Below are positions 11,954-22,893 of a stretch of 59,473 nucleotides of DNA, piece by piece (position 1 is the first letter of the stretch; each line of letters opens with the position of its first letter). The DNA lies in contig JAIVFJ010000354.1 of NCBI GenBank assembly GCA_025765615.1, forward strand, positions 1-59,473. The letters run 5' to 3'. A program made the position numbers and the translations under genes. Origin of the DNA: Zopfochytrium polystomum. Its lineage: Eukaryota; Chytridiomycota; Chytridiomycetes; Chytridiales; Chytridiaceae. Under the pieces are notes generated by a model, which saw only the letters and a program-made list of their open reading frames with translations, had not been told where the DNA came from and ran no database searches.

Positions 11954-14900
11954 ATGGTTCGAACGAACAACAGTGTTTTCAAGGCCCTCGCTGCCCTCGC
12001 TGCTGCTTGCTGCGTCACCTGCGAGTCCGATTCTAACTTCGTTCTCCTCACAACTGGCGACTATATGTTATAGGTGAACTTTTCAGTGGTAAGGCAGTTT
12101 TTCTAGTTTCTTTTATATTTTTTCCCGTCTGGTGTTTAGTTTCCTTACATTGCACCTTCTTTTTTTTTTTTTTTTTAGGAACGTATGTATTGGATTGTTT
12201 TTGGCATCCCTTCAACGCTAATGCATTCGTGATCCTGCCATTGGTTGACGTACCATTAATCTACTACAGAGGTTTGCACAACATGCCATGGAGGAATCGA
12301 TTCCGAAGTCTAAAATCAATATTTTTTAGCTCCGAGGTCTTATGAACAAACAGACGAATATACGAAATATATCGGTCATAGCCCACGTCGACCATGGAAA
12401 GAGTACCCTCACAGACTCGCTTGTTGCTCGCGCTGGCATCATATCTGAGAGCAGGGCGGGCGAACAGCGCGTGATGGACACTAGGCAAGATGAGAAGGAA
12501 AAGGGCATCACGATCAAGTCCACGGCCATCTCGATGCACTTTGACATGCCGGACGAGGACGTCAAGGAAATCAAGCAAAAGACCGACGGTAATTCGAAAG
12601 CAAACCAATTCCTCAGGCTTAACATTACAATGCTCTCCAAATCGTTCCACGTTGCAGGCAATGAGTTCTTGATCAACTTGATCGACTCGCCGGGCCATGT
12701 TGACTTCTCGTCTGAGGTTACGGCCGCACTTCGTGTGACTGACGGCGCGTTGGTCGTTGTGGACACGGTCGACGGCGTCTGCGTCCAGACGGAGACTGTC
12801 CTCCGCCAGGCTCTTGGCGAGCGCATCAAGCCAGTGGTCATCATCAACAAAGTTGACCGTGCTCTCCTGGAGCTTCAAATGACCAAGGAAGCGCTTTACA
12901 TGGTAAGTTCTTTTTAGTTTGAGAGGCGGCAAGACGAGAGTACACGACGGTCAGTGTTAATCAAAACCACCTCGTCATTCACATTCCGTCGCAGAACTTC
13001 CTTCGAACGATTGAGAATGTCAATGTTATCATCTCCACGTACGCCGACGAGTCTCTCGGAAACCTCCAAGTCCAGCCAGAAAACGGCTCGGTTGCCTTTG
13101 GTGCCGGCCTTCAAGGCTGGGCGTTTACGCTCCGACAATTCGCCGGCCGGTACTCCAAGAAGTTTGGAGTTGACCGCGAGAAGATGATGCTCAAGCTGTG
13201 GGGCGACAATTACTTCAACGCAGTGACCAAAAAGTGGACGACCAAGAACACAGACGGCACCGGCAAACCGCTCGAACGCGCCTTCAATATGTTTGTCCTG
13301 GACCCGATCTACAAGCTCTTTGACGCCATAATGAACTCCAAGAAGGATATGTTGCCTTCAATGCTTGAGAAGCTGAACATCTCTCTCAAGGCTGAGGAGA
13401 GGGATCTTGAGGGCAAGGTCCTGCTGAAAACGGTGATGCGCAAGTTCCTTCCCGCAGCGGATGCCTTGCTGGAAATGATTTGCATCCACCTCCCGTCGCC
13501 ACCGACCGCTCAAGCGTACCGCATGGCAATGCTTTACGAGGGTCCGCTCGACGACGAATCCGCGCTGGGCATCAAGAACTGCGACCCGGACGGCCCTCTG
13601 ATGCTCTACGTCTCAAAGATGGTGCCGTCATCTGACAAGGGCCGCTTTTACGCCTTTGGCCGCGTCTTTTCGGGCACCGTCCGCGCCGGTCAAAAGGTCC
13701 GCATTCAAGGCCCCAACTACGTTCCGGGCAAGAAGGACGACCTCCTCGTCAAGAACGTCCAGCGAACCGTTTTGATGATGGGCGGCAAAGCCGAGGCAAT
13801 CGAAGACTGCCCGTGCGGCAACATTGTCGGCCTGGTCGGCATCGACCAGTTCATCTCAAAGTCCGCCACCATCACGACCTCCGAGTCCTCGCACAACCTC
13901 AAGGTGATGAAGTTCTCCGTCTCCCCCGTGGTGCGTGTCGCAGTCGACGTGCAGAACCCGAGCGACCTCCCCAAGCTGGTGGAAGCCCTGAAGCGGCTCA
14001 GCAAGTCCGACCAGTGCGTGCAGTGCTACATGACCGAGTCGGGAGAGCGCATCGTCGCAGGCGCCGGGGAGCTGCACCTCGAAGTCTTCCTGCGCGAGCT
14101 CGAAACCGAGTACGCGCGGGTGCCGCTGCGCATCGGCGCGCCCGCCGTGCCGTTCCGCGAGACGGTGCGCGCCGCCTCGACCGTCGACTGCCTTGCAAAA
14201 TCCGTCAACAAGCACAACCGGCTGTGGATGCGCGCCGCGCCGATCGACGAGGCGCTCGCAGCCGCGATCGAGTCCGGCGGGCGCGGCGTCGGCCCGCGCG
14301 ACGAGCCGCGGTCGCGCGCGAGGGTGCTCGCGGACGAGTTTGGGTGGGACGCGGGCGAGGCGCGGCGCATCTGGTGTTTTGGCCCAGACAACGTCGGCGC
14401 GAACGTACTGGTCGACGCGACCAAAGGTGTGCAGTACCTGCACGAGGTGCGCGACTCGTGCGTCGCCGGGTTCCAGTGGGCGACCAAGGAGGGCGTGCTG
14501 TGCGAGGAGAACGTGCGCGGCGTGCGGTTCAATATTTTGGACGTGACGCTGCACGGGGACGCCATCCACCGCGGCGGCGGCCAGATCATTCCGACCCTGC
14601 GCCGCGTCGTGTACGCGTCGGCGCTGTCGGCTCAGCCCAGCTTGCAAGAGCCAGTCTACCTGGTCGAGGTCACTTGCCCCGAGGGCGCCATCGGCGGCGT
14701 CTACAGTGTACTCAACCGCCGACGAGGGCTTGTCATCAGCGAGGAGCAGCGTGTTGGAACGCCGCTGTTCACCGTAAAGGCGTACCTGCCCGTTATGGAG
14801 TCCTTTGGATTTACGAGCGATTTGCGAGCCGCGACCGGCGGCCAGGCTTTCCCGCAGTCTGTTTTTGACCACTGGAAGACTATGAGCGGAGACGTCTGGC

Positions 14901-15001
14901 AGAAAGGTAGTAAACTAGAAGAGCTTGTTTTGAGCGTCCGCAAGCGCAAGGGTCTCAAGGCTGAAATCCCAAAGTTCGAAGACTACAACGATAAACTATA
15001 G
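11954..15001 (+). CDS. EFT2: Translation elongation factor 2 (eEF2)
   Basis: Ribosomal translocase GTPase, 844 aa, cytosolic. Proposed exons: 11954-11956 (ATG only), 12074-12088, 12179-12182, 12270-12271, 12330-12588, 12658-12902 and 12995-15001; together they are in frame. The small exons give MVNFSVEQLRGLM, matching the conserved eEF2 start MVNFTVDQIR. The ORF visible without splicing starts only at 12342. GTPase motifs [17 protein letters not shown] and INKVDR are clear. Domain IV carries [15 protein letters not shown] with the histidine that becomes diphthamide. The protein ends FEDYNDKL, close to the family's usual C-terminal DKL. Thr57, the target of eEF2 kinase in animals, is Met here (RVMDTR). 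The 69-nt intron 12589-12657 is a multiple of three, so it reads through as extra residues in a naive translation. Everything downstream of exon 4 is very secure; the micro-exons are inference. Confidence 0.93.
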
Positions 15002-16167
15002 CTTGACCATTTCAAGTGCTGATTGTCCTTCTGTAAATAGCTTGTCAGTAGTGTCTTGTGCCTTTTCCATTTTCATCGCTCGTTTCCCTACCCTTTTACT
15101 GTCGGGTTGTCCCCAGGCTGTCCCCGCAAATGTTTGAGTTCTATATCCATCCCCATCTTGCTTTTCTTGATTTTACACTTTCTGTGTTCTCCCTATTTAT
15201 TATTTGCCACTGCGGGGTTTTTCCGGGTTAGCGAGACTAGCCTTGTTTTTTCCGTTTGGGCTCGTCCATGGTGCCCAACGCACTTTCCCCTTGGCTCGTG
15301 TTTCTTCCTTCTCCGATGCTTGGACAAAGCTCTATTTGTTCAGTCGTTTGAGCGAAAGAATGGCTCTTGAAAGAAACACGATACGTCGAACATCGTAAGA
15401 TTTGTGCGCGTTGTTTTAAGAAGCCTCCGGAGGGTTTTGGAGGGCGACTAATTGCTTTCGCTACACGGGAAATTCCCAATTGATTTCGATTTGGTTTACT
15501 AGTAACCAAAATTTGACGAACAGCAAGGAGACGAGCCGGAAAAACTTCATTTTAAACACTGGATCGCAGCACCCGACGGAGCAGACACCACCTGAATTCA
15601 CGCTCAGCCGCTATGTACGGGCACACTTGCGGGTCCCGCAGATTACAGATGTCCTTTTGTTCATATAATTACCGGATAATCCGCCATCCGCTTTTTTTTC
15701 GGACGGCAGCGTTTAGTGAGGGGAAAAAAGTTTTGTCAGCCCACAAACGGTTCAAAGATGGGCTTGCGTGGATCCCGCGGATGACTTTTTTTTTTTTTTT
15801 TTCATCTTTTTTGGCGTATAATTTGTTTGCAAACACAACCAAAAGAAGAGAAGAAGCTGCTGTGCGCAGATGCTTGCAGCCATCGCGGTGGCCGTGTGTT
15901 AGGGCAGGTGCATTTGATTTGAATCTCGTGTTTCTTCGATTGTGGGGTCCGTTGGAAGGTTGGAGGGGCAACAAGTCTGGCGTGTCCGCGCCGTCCCGGC
16001 AAATCGGGTCCAGCCCATTATTTCTTCCCGTTTCCTCTTTGCTCCGTCAACATACTTTTCATCAACTTCCGAATAATAACTAATATATTCATTTTATTAG
16101 ATTTTTCCCCTCAAACTTGAGCTGGTGCGAAAAAAATCTTCCCAGCCAACCCCCATCACCCTCGGCT
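15002..16167. other. Intergenic region between convergent genes
   Basis: This holds the 3' flanks of eEF2 (+) and the UBC fusion gene (-). It is T-rich, with a long T run at about 15787-15802. Open frames in both directions have no recognisable content. No RNA gene was seen. Confidence 0.6.
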
Positions 16168-19100
16168 TCAATCATCCTCATCAAAGTAGCTCTCTCCGTC
16201 TTCGTACTCGTCATAGTCCTCCTCGCCCTCGTCCCCAAGCGTCAGCGCCCCAACCTCCTTCTGGTACCGCCTCAAAAACACGCACGTCGAGCACCCGCAG
16301 TCCGGGCTCATCTCCTTGAACGCGTGCACCATCTGCCGCCGGCGGCGCAGCGGCGGCCCGCGGCGCGCCGGTCTCCTCCCGCCAGCCTCGCCGTCGCCGC
16401 CGTCGCCGACGCCGGGCCGCCGCGGCGGGACGGGGAAGAAAGAGCGCTTGCCCGGGAGGACCTGGGGCAACTGGGACCCGCTGGGCGGGGTGGGTCCGGC
16501 TGCGTGCGGTTCGACAGCGGCGCGGAGCGACCACAGTTCGCCAACGGTGTAAGGGGTGCGGTGGTACTTTACGGCGCGGCTGCGGTTGACGGCTGCGCGG
16601 AGTGCGCGGCAGATGGAGAGCTGGGTGGGTTGTGGCGGCGGCGGCTGCGATGGTGGCGTCGTTGCGGGGTAGCTGTCGGCGCCGCTGGGGCCAGACGCTG
16701 GCGGGGGCGGGGGCGGGGTGGAGCGGGGCGGGTCCGGGGAGGCTTCGAGAAGAGAGTAGAAGGCCTGAAAGTCGGCGACGCGGAGGACGCTTCGGGCGTA
16801 GGCTGCGAGGTTGGCGGCGAGGTCAGGTGCTGGGAAGCCAAAGGTCGCGTCTGAAGTCTTAATGAGGGCTGCGATGTGGGCGATGGAGCGCGCGTCGTCA
16901 AAGGGTGGGAGGACGGTCGGGGGTGGGGAGGTCGGAGAAGGGGATGGGGCGGGTGTCGGAGCGGGTTGGGACGGCCGCACGGTGGCTGAGGAGGGCCCGG
17001 GGCGCTGGTTTGGGGCGGTGGCGTTGGCCTGTCGACCGATCGACTGCCGTCCCCCACGCAGAGCGGGCAGAGGTTTGCGCTGCGGCTTTCGGTTGACGAC
17101 GACCCAGTCGTCCTGCTCGTCTTGCTGCTCCGCCGAGACGGGAGACACAGGCCGCGAAGGTGAAAGCTCTTTTGAGGGAGAAGCAGCAGAAATCCGATCC
17201 ACAAAAAGGACATCATCAGCGTCAGCGACGGTAGGATCGGGGCCACGCGCCGGGGATGGCGGTACAACGACGGCGGGTGGCGGAACGCGAACAATGGGTC
17301 TTCCTGAGCCCGCAGCCGCCGCCGGTGCGGTCGTCTCGGTACTCGAATCGGTCGCCCCCCACACCAAATCCTTCAAGAAGCGGACCTGGAACAGCAGGAG
17401 GCGGAGGCCTGTGAGACCGCCCTTGAAAGTCTCCTGCAGCCTACGCTCGCTGACGCAGTCGCGATGCTCGATGTGCGCGAGGTGCGGGTGTTGGTTGAGG
17501 ACCCACACAACGTTTCGCGTGAGGAGTTCCTCGATGAGCGGGCGCTGCACGACGCTCCAGGACAGGCCGGGGACGAGGATGAGCCAGATGAGCAGCTCGC
17601 CGAGGTCGGGCACGTGCGATTTTTGCCGCGCCTGGGGGTCGGACAAGAAGGCGCGGACCTTGTCGTAGGTCGGTTGGAGCACCTGCGGGTAGGTGCCGAC
17701 CATGACCAGCAGCAGGTGCATGAGGGTGCAGTACCCGGTCAGAGCCTTTTCGCTGGCGTGGAGGAGCGGCTTGCCGTAACGCGGCTCTGCGTTGCGGACG
17801 TCCGCGTTGAGAAGGACGTCTTTCATGAGGTCGACAACCATCTGGTTCATCCAGCGGGCAAACGTGGGAATGATGACGGCAGGGTCGAATGGTTCGTCGC
17901 GGGCGTTGAGCGCCATCAACGTCGCCTCGATGTCGGGGCGGGCACGCTTGAAGTGGCGGTAGTTGATGACAAGGGGCAGGAAGTGTGTGAAGGTCTCGCC
18001 CCATGGTGACTCGCGGATTTTGGACTCGCGGAAGGCAAAGTAGGACAGAATGTCAAAAGCAGACGAGTACTTGACTTTGCGCTTCGTCACGGCGGTGATT
18101 TGCACGCCGACGCCAAGGATGGAGTCGTCGTGACCAGAGCGGAGGTAGAAGCAGGAGAGATTCCGACGGATGACGATGGAGTCGACGTTGATCATCTGCT
18201 TCAACCGAGGGTACGCAGCGGTAACAGCCGAAATATCCTTGGCGCTGATTCGAGCGAAGATCATGTACCACACGTCGGGGATGATTCGGTCGAGCGCATT
18301 GGGCCGAGTTCTAGGAGCAGGACGCGCGAGTACAGGCTTTTTCTCAGCGGTGGCGGCGGCGGCGGCAGCTGCGGCCTTCTTGCCAGCCTTGCCGCGTGCC
18401 GACGACGACGATCCTGCCGCGGTCACCGGGTACCACGCCGGAATCTTTGGCGGCGGCTTCAGCTTAACTTCAGACCCACACTCGCGGCAAGATACAACCG
18501 GTCCCTCGCGGTTCTTTGGCAGCTGAGGGCGTGTGCCGCACTTTTCGCATGCGGGCACTTCGGGTGGCGGCGCGAAGCCGCAGTGCTTGCATGAGAAGCG
18601 GGACACACACTCCTTGAGTTGGGCGAACGTCTGCATCTTGCGCTTCACAGATTTGTCCGTGTGTTCCTGGTCGACCTTTTCGGCAGTGAAGAAGGAGAGC
18701 AGTTGGACGAGGACGGTCTGAAGCGGGTATGCTGGAGTGTATCCGCCAATCTCGCCGGTCTTTGGGTCCTGGAGGAGGCGGCCCTTCAGAATGTCGCAGC
18801 AAACGTAGGAGCCAAAGATGTTTGGGTGTTCGATGGGCGTGTCGATGGAAACCTGAGTGTTTGATGGTTAATCAGAGGCCACACTTCAGAAACCGCAGCG
18901 GCGCCACAGTTAGGAGCTTTACCTTTGGGCTGTCGGTTGGATAGTTCATCGGAATGGAGATGGAAAGGTGCAACCTGATTCCAGCGTACGCCTTGTCCTT
19001 GGGCGTGAGAACCGCGCACATTTGTCGGAAATCCTTGTCCTGCACTGTCAACTGGATACCATCGACGGGGTCGCGGAAGCACTCCGCCACGTCGCGCATC

Positions 19101-19949
19101 AATCGAAACTTTCTAACAACGTTGAGGCCAGCCTTTGCGGGAGTCGCGGGCGGTGGCGCCTTGCGGAACGAGCCGGCGGCGAGGAGCTTCCACTCTGGCC
19201 AGGTGCTTGGCGGCGCGTAGTGGAGGAGCAAGCGGGCGTCGCGGAGGCGCGTGACGACGTTGCGCTCGGCGGCTTCCGGGGTAGAGCCGACCAGCGAGTC
19301 GTCGAGGGTCGGCACGTCCTTGTGGATGCGGGTGCCGTTGAACGGGCAGGGTGCGGCGAGGTCCGGGGCGAGGATGCTGTGCAGGTTGCAGAGGTCCAGC
19401 GAGGTCGCGCAGAAGGCCGGGGTAACGAGCTTTGCGCCGACGGACGATGCGACGGACAGGTTCGTGTCCGCGACTACGGTGAAAGCCTTTGGGGTTTCGA
19501 TGCACTGAGGTTCCGCTTAGTCGAAACGCGCACTTTTCTAGAGCTTAAAAAAACAACACACTACTCACGGTCTCGTAGAATCTGAACGGGGTCTGGTACT
19601 TCATGCCGCAAAGGCGATCGCCGTTGAAGCGTTCGAGAACAACAAAGCGCGTGGATCGGGGGCGAAGCCAGACGTCCTCCTTGGTCGCAACGGACGCGGT
19701 GTCTTGGGCCATGAGGATGCTCATGCCGGCGTCGGTGGTGACGAGGACGCGCTCGAAGCGAAGGTCCTTGACGCGAACGTACTCTGCGGCGGGATTGACG
19801 GCGATCGCGACGGCGGCAATCATCGTCCACAGGTCGCCCGTCTCGATCACGAGGTCGCCGATCGACCGAGGAACGGGGTCCTGCGAAGAGCGGAAGTTGT
19901 GACGGAGAGGGAGGGCGAGAATGGCTGCAAGGGGTCGTAGGGCGTTCAT
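16168..19949 (-). CDS. UBC-fold (E2-like) protein with zinc ribbon and F-box-like region
   Basis: Large multidomain protein, 1215 aa. Exons: 19949-19569, 19504-18923 and 18852-16168; introns are 64 and 70 nt and the total is in frame. The first in-frame ATG gives MNALRPLAAIL. An N-terminal region of ~225 aa has no recognised domain. A ubiquitin-conjugating fold follows: LHLSISIPMNYPTDSPK, then HPN (330-332) and the active-site pattern VCCDIL (Cys339/340). Next come three CxxC pairs (about 409/412, 423/426, 443/446), a probable zinc ribbon. An F-box-like stretch (ALDRIIPDVWYMIFARISAK, ~512-540) leads into a long helical region. A disordered Pro/Ser-rich linker precedes a tail with CGCSTC and an acidic end (DEGEEDYDEYEDGESYFDEDD). 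The reading as E2 plus substrate adaptor is inference; it could be a non-catalytic UBC scaffold. The GC-rich coding is unbroken over 3.6 kb. Confidence 0.8.
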
Positions 19950-20793
19950 GCATGAGCAATAAATAGCAATAAATGGCAATCAATAAATAGCGACGGGAGG
20001 GGGGGTTTGCACTGTCCGGGCGCACTCTTTTTGTCAACGGTTACCTCGGCCTTCTTCATTCTGCGGCATCTGCTGGGTGGACCTCTTGTCCTTCGGGGCT
20101 ATTGTGGGTGGGTGTTGGGGTGGGTGGGGTGGGCGGGCGTCTGTGCGTGCCACTGAGGAGAAAGACGCGAAAATTGGTTTGCCTCCTTTATACGGACGAA
20201 GACAAGAGGCCCTTTTAACTTTTTTTTTCTTTTTCTTGTTTCCCTGTCTCGCAACTAACCAATGAATTGCAACAAACATTGCTGTGAAGATGTGAAGACA
20301 GGCGGTTGTGAAAGCCGAACAAAGTCACTCTGCCCCAACAAGTTGTCCTCCAACAAAACGAAAAAAAAAAACAACCAAAAAACAAAAAAAAACAAAAAAA
20401 AAACAACTTTACTTTGCCCAGCACTGCCCGAGACCGAAGGCGTCGTTACAACCACTTACTTTGCCGAGGGTGGACGGTCCAGCAGTGAATCATGGCCGGC
20501 GCAACACGGGAGAAAACACTCTGGCAAAGAATTGTTGTGGACTTCGGGCTTGGAGAATGTCCGCAGCGAAACACGTAAAATACGCATCTTCGATTCCTGC
20601 ACCAGCGCGCACAAAAGTTCAAAAATGTCGATTTCTATTAAGAATATCCAGAACACGTAAAAAAGCACAAACGCACAACACACGCACTTCAGGAATAAAG
20701 TGATTGAGGCCAGAAACGAGACAGTCTTTCATGGTGGGATTTGGGCAAAAAAAAAAAAAAAAAAAAAGAAAAAAGGAGACGTGTCTGAAGTTT
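19950..20793. other. Intergenic, A-rich low-complexity block
   Basis: This lies upstream of the UBC fusion gene and downstream of the GH16 gene. 20352-20406 is an A-rich run interrupted by single C residues, and 20748-20768 is a polyA stretch. No gene was seen; the overlapping plus-strand frames here are Lys-rich products of the A tract. Confidence 0.6.
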
Positions 20794-22236
20794 TCACTGT
20801 ACGAGCAGCGACAGAACGACTCCGGCGAAAGACAGCACGGCGGCTGGAACAACCGAGCGCGCTGAAGAGGTCGGGATGGTCGTCCTTGACGTTGAAACGG
20901 TCGCAGATCCGGATCCGGTCGTCGCCTTGGTGGTGGTCGCGGGGTCCCGTCGTCGTCGAGCCGGTGGCAGCCCCAGAGGTCGCAGTCCCGCCGATCGTGA
21001 CGGCGCCGCCGGTGATGGAGGTCGGGCTCGACTGGCCGGGGCCCGTACCGCCCTGGTCCGAGCTGCGCGGGTCCGTGGGCGGCGCGCTCATGTCGCTCGG
21101 GTACGGGCCCTGGTAGCACGAGACTTTCAGCGAGGCAAACTCTGCCGTGAAGCCGTTCTGGGCCGAAGCCTGGGTCCAGTCGATGGGTCCGTTGGCCCAC
21201 GCGACCTCGTTCGAGTTCCACACGCCGAGCGTGACGAGGACGGGCGTGTCTGGGTAGTGGTAGTGATCGTACGGAAGGAGGTCGCCGGTTCCGGCGGGTT
21301 CCCACGTCCCCGAGCGGTTCTGCGAGTGCACGACAGCGCCGTCGATGCTCCAGGTCAGCGCGTACGGGGTCCACTCGATCTTGTAGTCGTGGAAGTTTTC
21401 GGCAGTGTCCGAGGAGACGGCGGGGTGCGAAGCCCAGATCTCAAAGGTGGTTGCTGCGTCGCGCTCGCGGCGGCCGCGGTAGAAGAAGTTTGTCCAGGCG
21501 TTGTTGCGATCCGAGCCGACCCACTCAAAGTCGATTTCGTCGAGGGTTTGGTAGTTCATGAGCGTGAAGGCTGTGATGACACCGCCGATGGGACCCTGCT
21601 TCACGCGCGCTTCGACTGTACCGTACAGCAGGGAGCGGCTGGTTGCCACCAGTGCGTTGCGGCCTGTACCGCTGCCGTCCGTGGGGCTGTGTCATTGGGA
21701 TTTTCGTTATAGAATATACACAGGAGAGCAAAAAGGAATAAGAATAAGAAAAGGCAAAAAAATGTTGACCACAGCAGCCATTGCGAAGGATGCACGGGAG
21801 CCAACACTTACGGCTGAAGAGTAAGGACCATGGAGCCGCCCGAGTAGGTGACCTTTCCATTCTCTGAGCGATTGCGGAGGGCTCAATGTTAGCAAGAGGG
21901 CCATTGCCAAAGCGATCGATATTGATCACAGTCGAGCGAGCGGTAGAGGAAGGAGGAAGGGTGGAGAGAAACAAAACGGCTTCTACTGTTTTACTCACGG
22001 ACAGTCAGGTCGGATGCAGCGGGTGCCGACGCAAACGAGTCGTACGCGAAGGAGCACTTGTCGCCGCCAAACAGATCCTGAGCGACGACAGCTGCGGGCG
22101 AGAGGGCCGCCGCCGCCGCAACGACCACGGCAGCAGCAGCAGCCAGACGCAGCTTTGTCGCTGTTCGCGGTGCTGACGCCGATGGGCGGCGATGATGATG
22201 ATGATGATGATAATGTGAAGGCGGCGTCGACGGCAT
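20794..22236 (-). CDS. GH16 CRH-type cell-wall transglycosylase (frame broken near its end)
   Basis: Secreted glycosidase/transglycosylase that in this family crosslinks chitin and beta-glucan in the fungal wall. Exons: 22236-21999, 21863-21812 and 21686-20794. Signal peptide with a long Ala/Val core (LRLAAAAAVVVAAAAAL), preceded by a His run coded by a CAT microsatellite. The catalytic motif DEIDFEW (about residues 145-150) has the Glu-x-Asp-x-x-Glu-type arrangement of GH16, followed by VGSD...WTNFFYRGR as in CRH enzymes. A Ser/Thr/Gly-rich stalk follows. The frame then reads into basic sequence and a polyT tract, which is implausible. In the frame one base away the stalk continues (ATTTKATTGSGSATV) and ends in a hydrophobic GPI-type tail (VVPAAVLSFAGVVLSLLVQ) with a stop at 20794-20796. 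One extra base, most likely in the G4 run at 20941-20944, explains this. Confidence 0.85.
22191..22211. repeat. (ATG/CAT)n microsatellite inside the GH16 signal region
   Basis: Trinucleotide repeat within the GH16 coding region. It encodes a run of histidines directly before the signal-peptide core. Confidence 0.9.
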
Positions 22237-22361
22237 CGGAGGCTGGCTGTGGGCTGTGGGTTGAGTGTGTGTGCTTGTGAGTTTTTTGTTTTTTTGTTTC
22301 CTGTTTTTTCTTCTGTTTTTTCTTCCTTTTTTGGAGCATCTCTGGTGTGGCATCTCGTTTC

Positions 22362-22408
<47 letters not shown>

Positions 22409-22893
22409 GGCCAGGGCCAATAAGGCAAAAATAGAAATGTTTGAACTGCCGGGGATAATCTTGATATACCCCTCCTTCGCTAACCTCTTTTTAACAATAA
22501 CATTACTACAAGCATTGATGATCAGAGGCTGGAAATCAGCTAGGTGGCTTCAGCTTCTTAACAATTTGTATGAGAAGTCCCGCCTAACTCCGTCGAGCTT
22601 CACTTGAAGCGACTCACGAAGAGCTGTCAGCGGGCGGAATGAGCTTCAGGTTTTTAATTATTACTGTCGAAGAATAATTTCCCCCGGACCCAAAACCTTC
22701 AGAATCGCTCTAGCGACGTTTGCTGCCATTATTGGAGCATTGATTCGATCGGAAAAATTGTGGATGCCTCCCAACACATCTCAGTGCCGGTGAACTGCGA
22801 CAGCGTTGCGCTTTTGATTCCAGCAAATTTCATTCACCGCCCTGGTGAGTTTCTTGAGTGTGGCAGAGATGTTTTGAATTTCGCCAGAAAATG
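22237..22893. other. Upstream region of GH16 with a tetranucleotide repeat
   Basis: T-rich leader region of the GH16 gene, then a (GTCT) repeat, then AT-rich sequence with no coding signal to about 22893. Confidence 0.5.
22362..22408. repeat. (GTCT)n microsatellite, about 12 units
   Basis: A perfect tetranucleotide repeat, likely length-variable between strains. It lies about 125 bases upstream of the GH16 start. Confidence 0.95.

Noticed and set aside
11954..12073. 39-aa small secreted peptide ([15 protein letters not shown]...)
   Set aside because: The ATG is better explained as the first exon of eEF2; the sequence after it is then intron 1, which ends exactly at the acceptor before GTGAACTTT.
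13813..14872. Long open frames of >330 codons on both strands inside the eEF2 gene
   Set aside because: They are shadows of the GC-rich third-codon bias of eEF2; they are Arg/Ala-rich with no motif, while the eEF2 frame is fully conserved.
20619..21374. 251-codon minus-strand frame overlapping GH16
   Set aside because: Basic, Arg/Pro-rich shadow of the GH16 frame that runs into a polyT tract.
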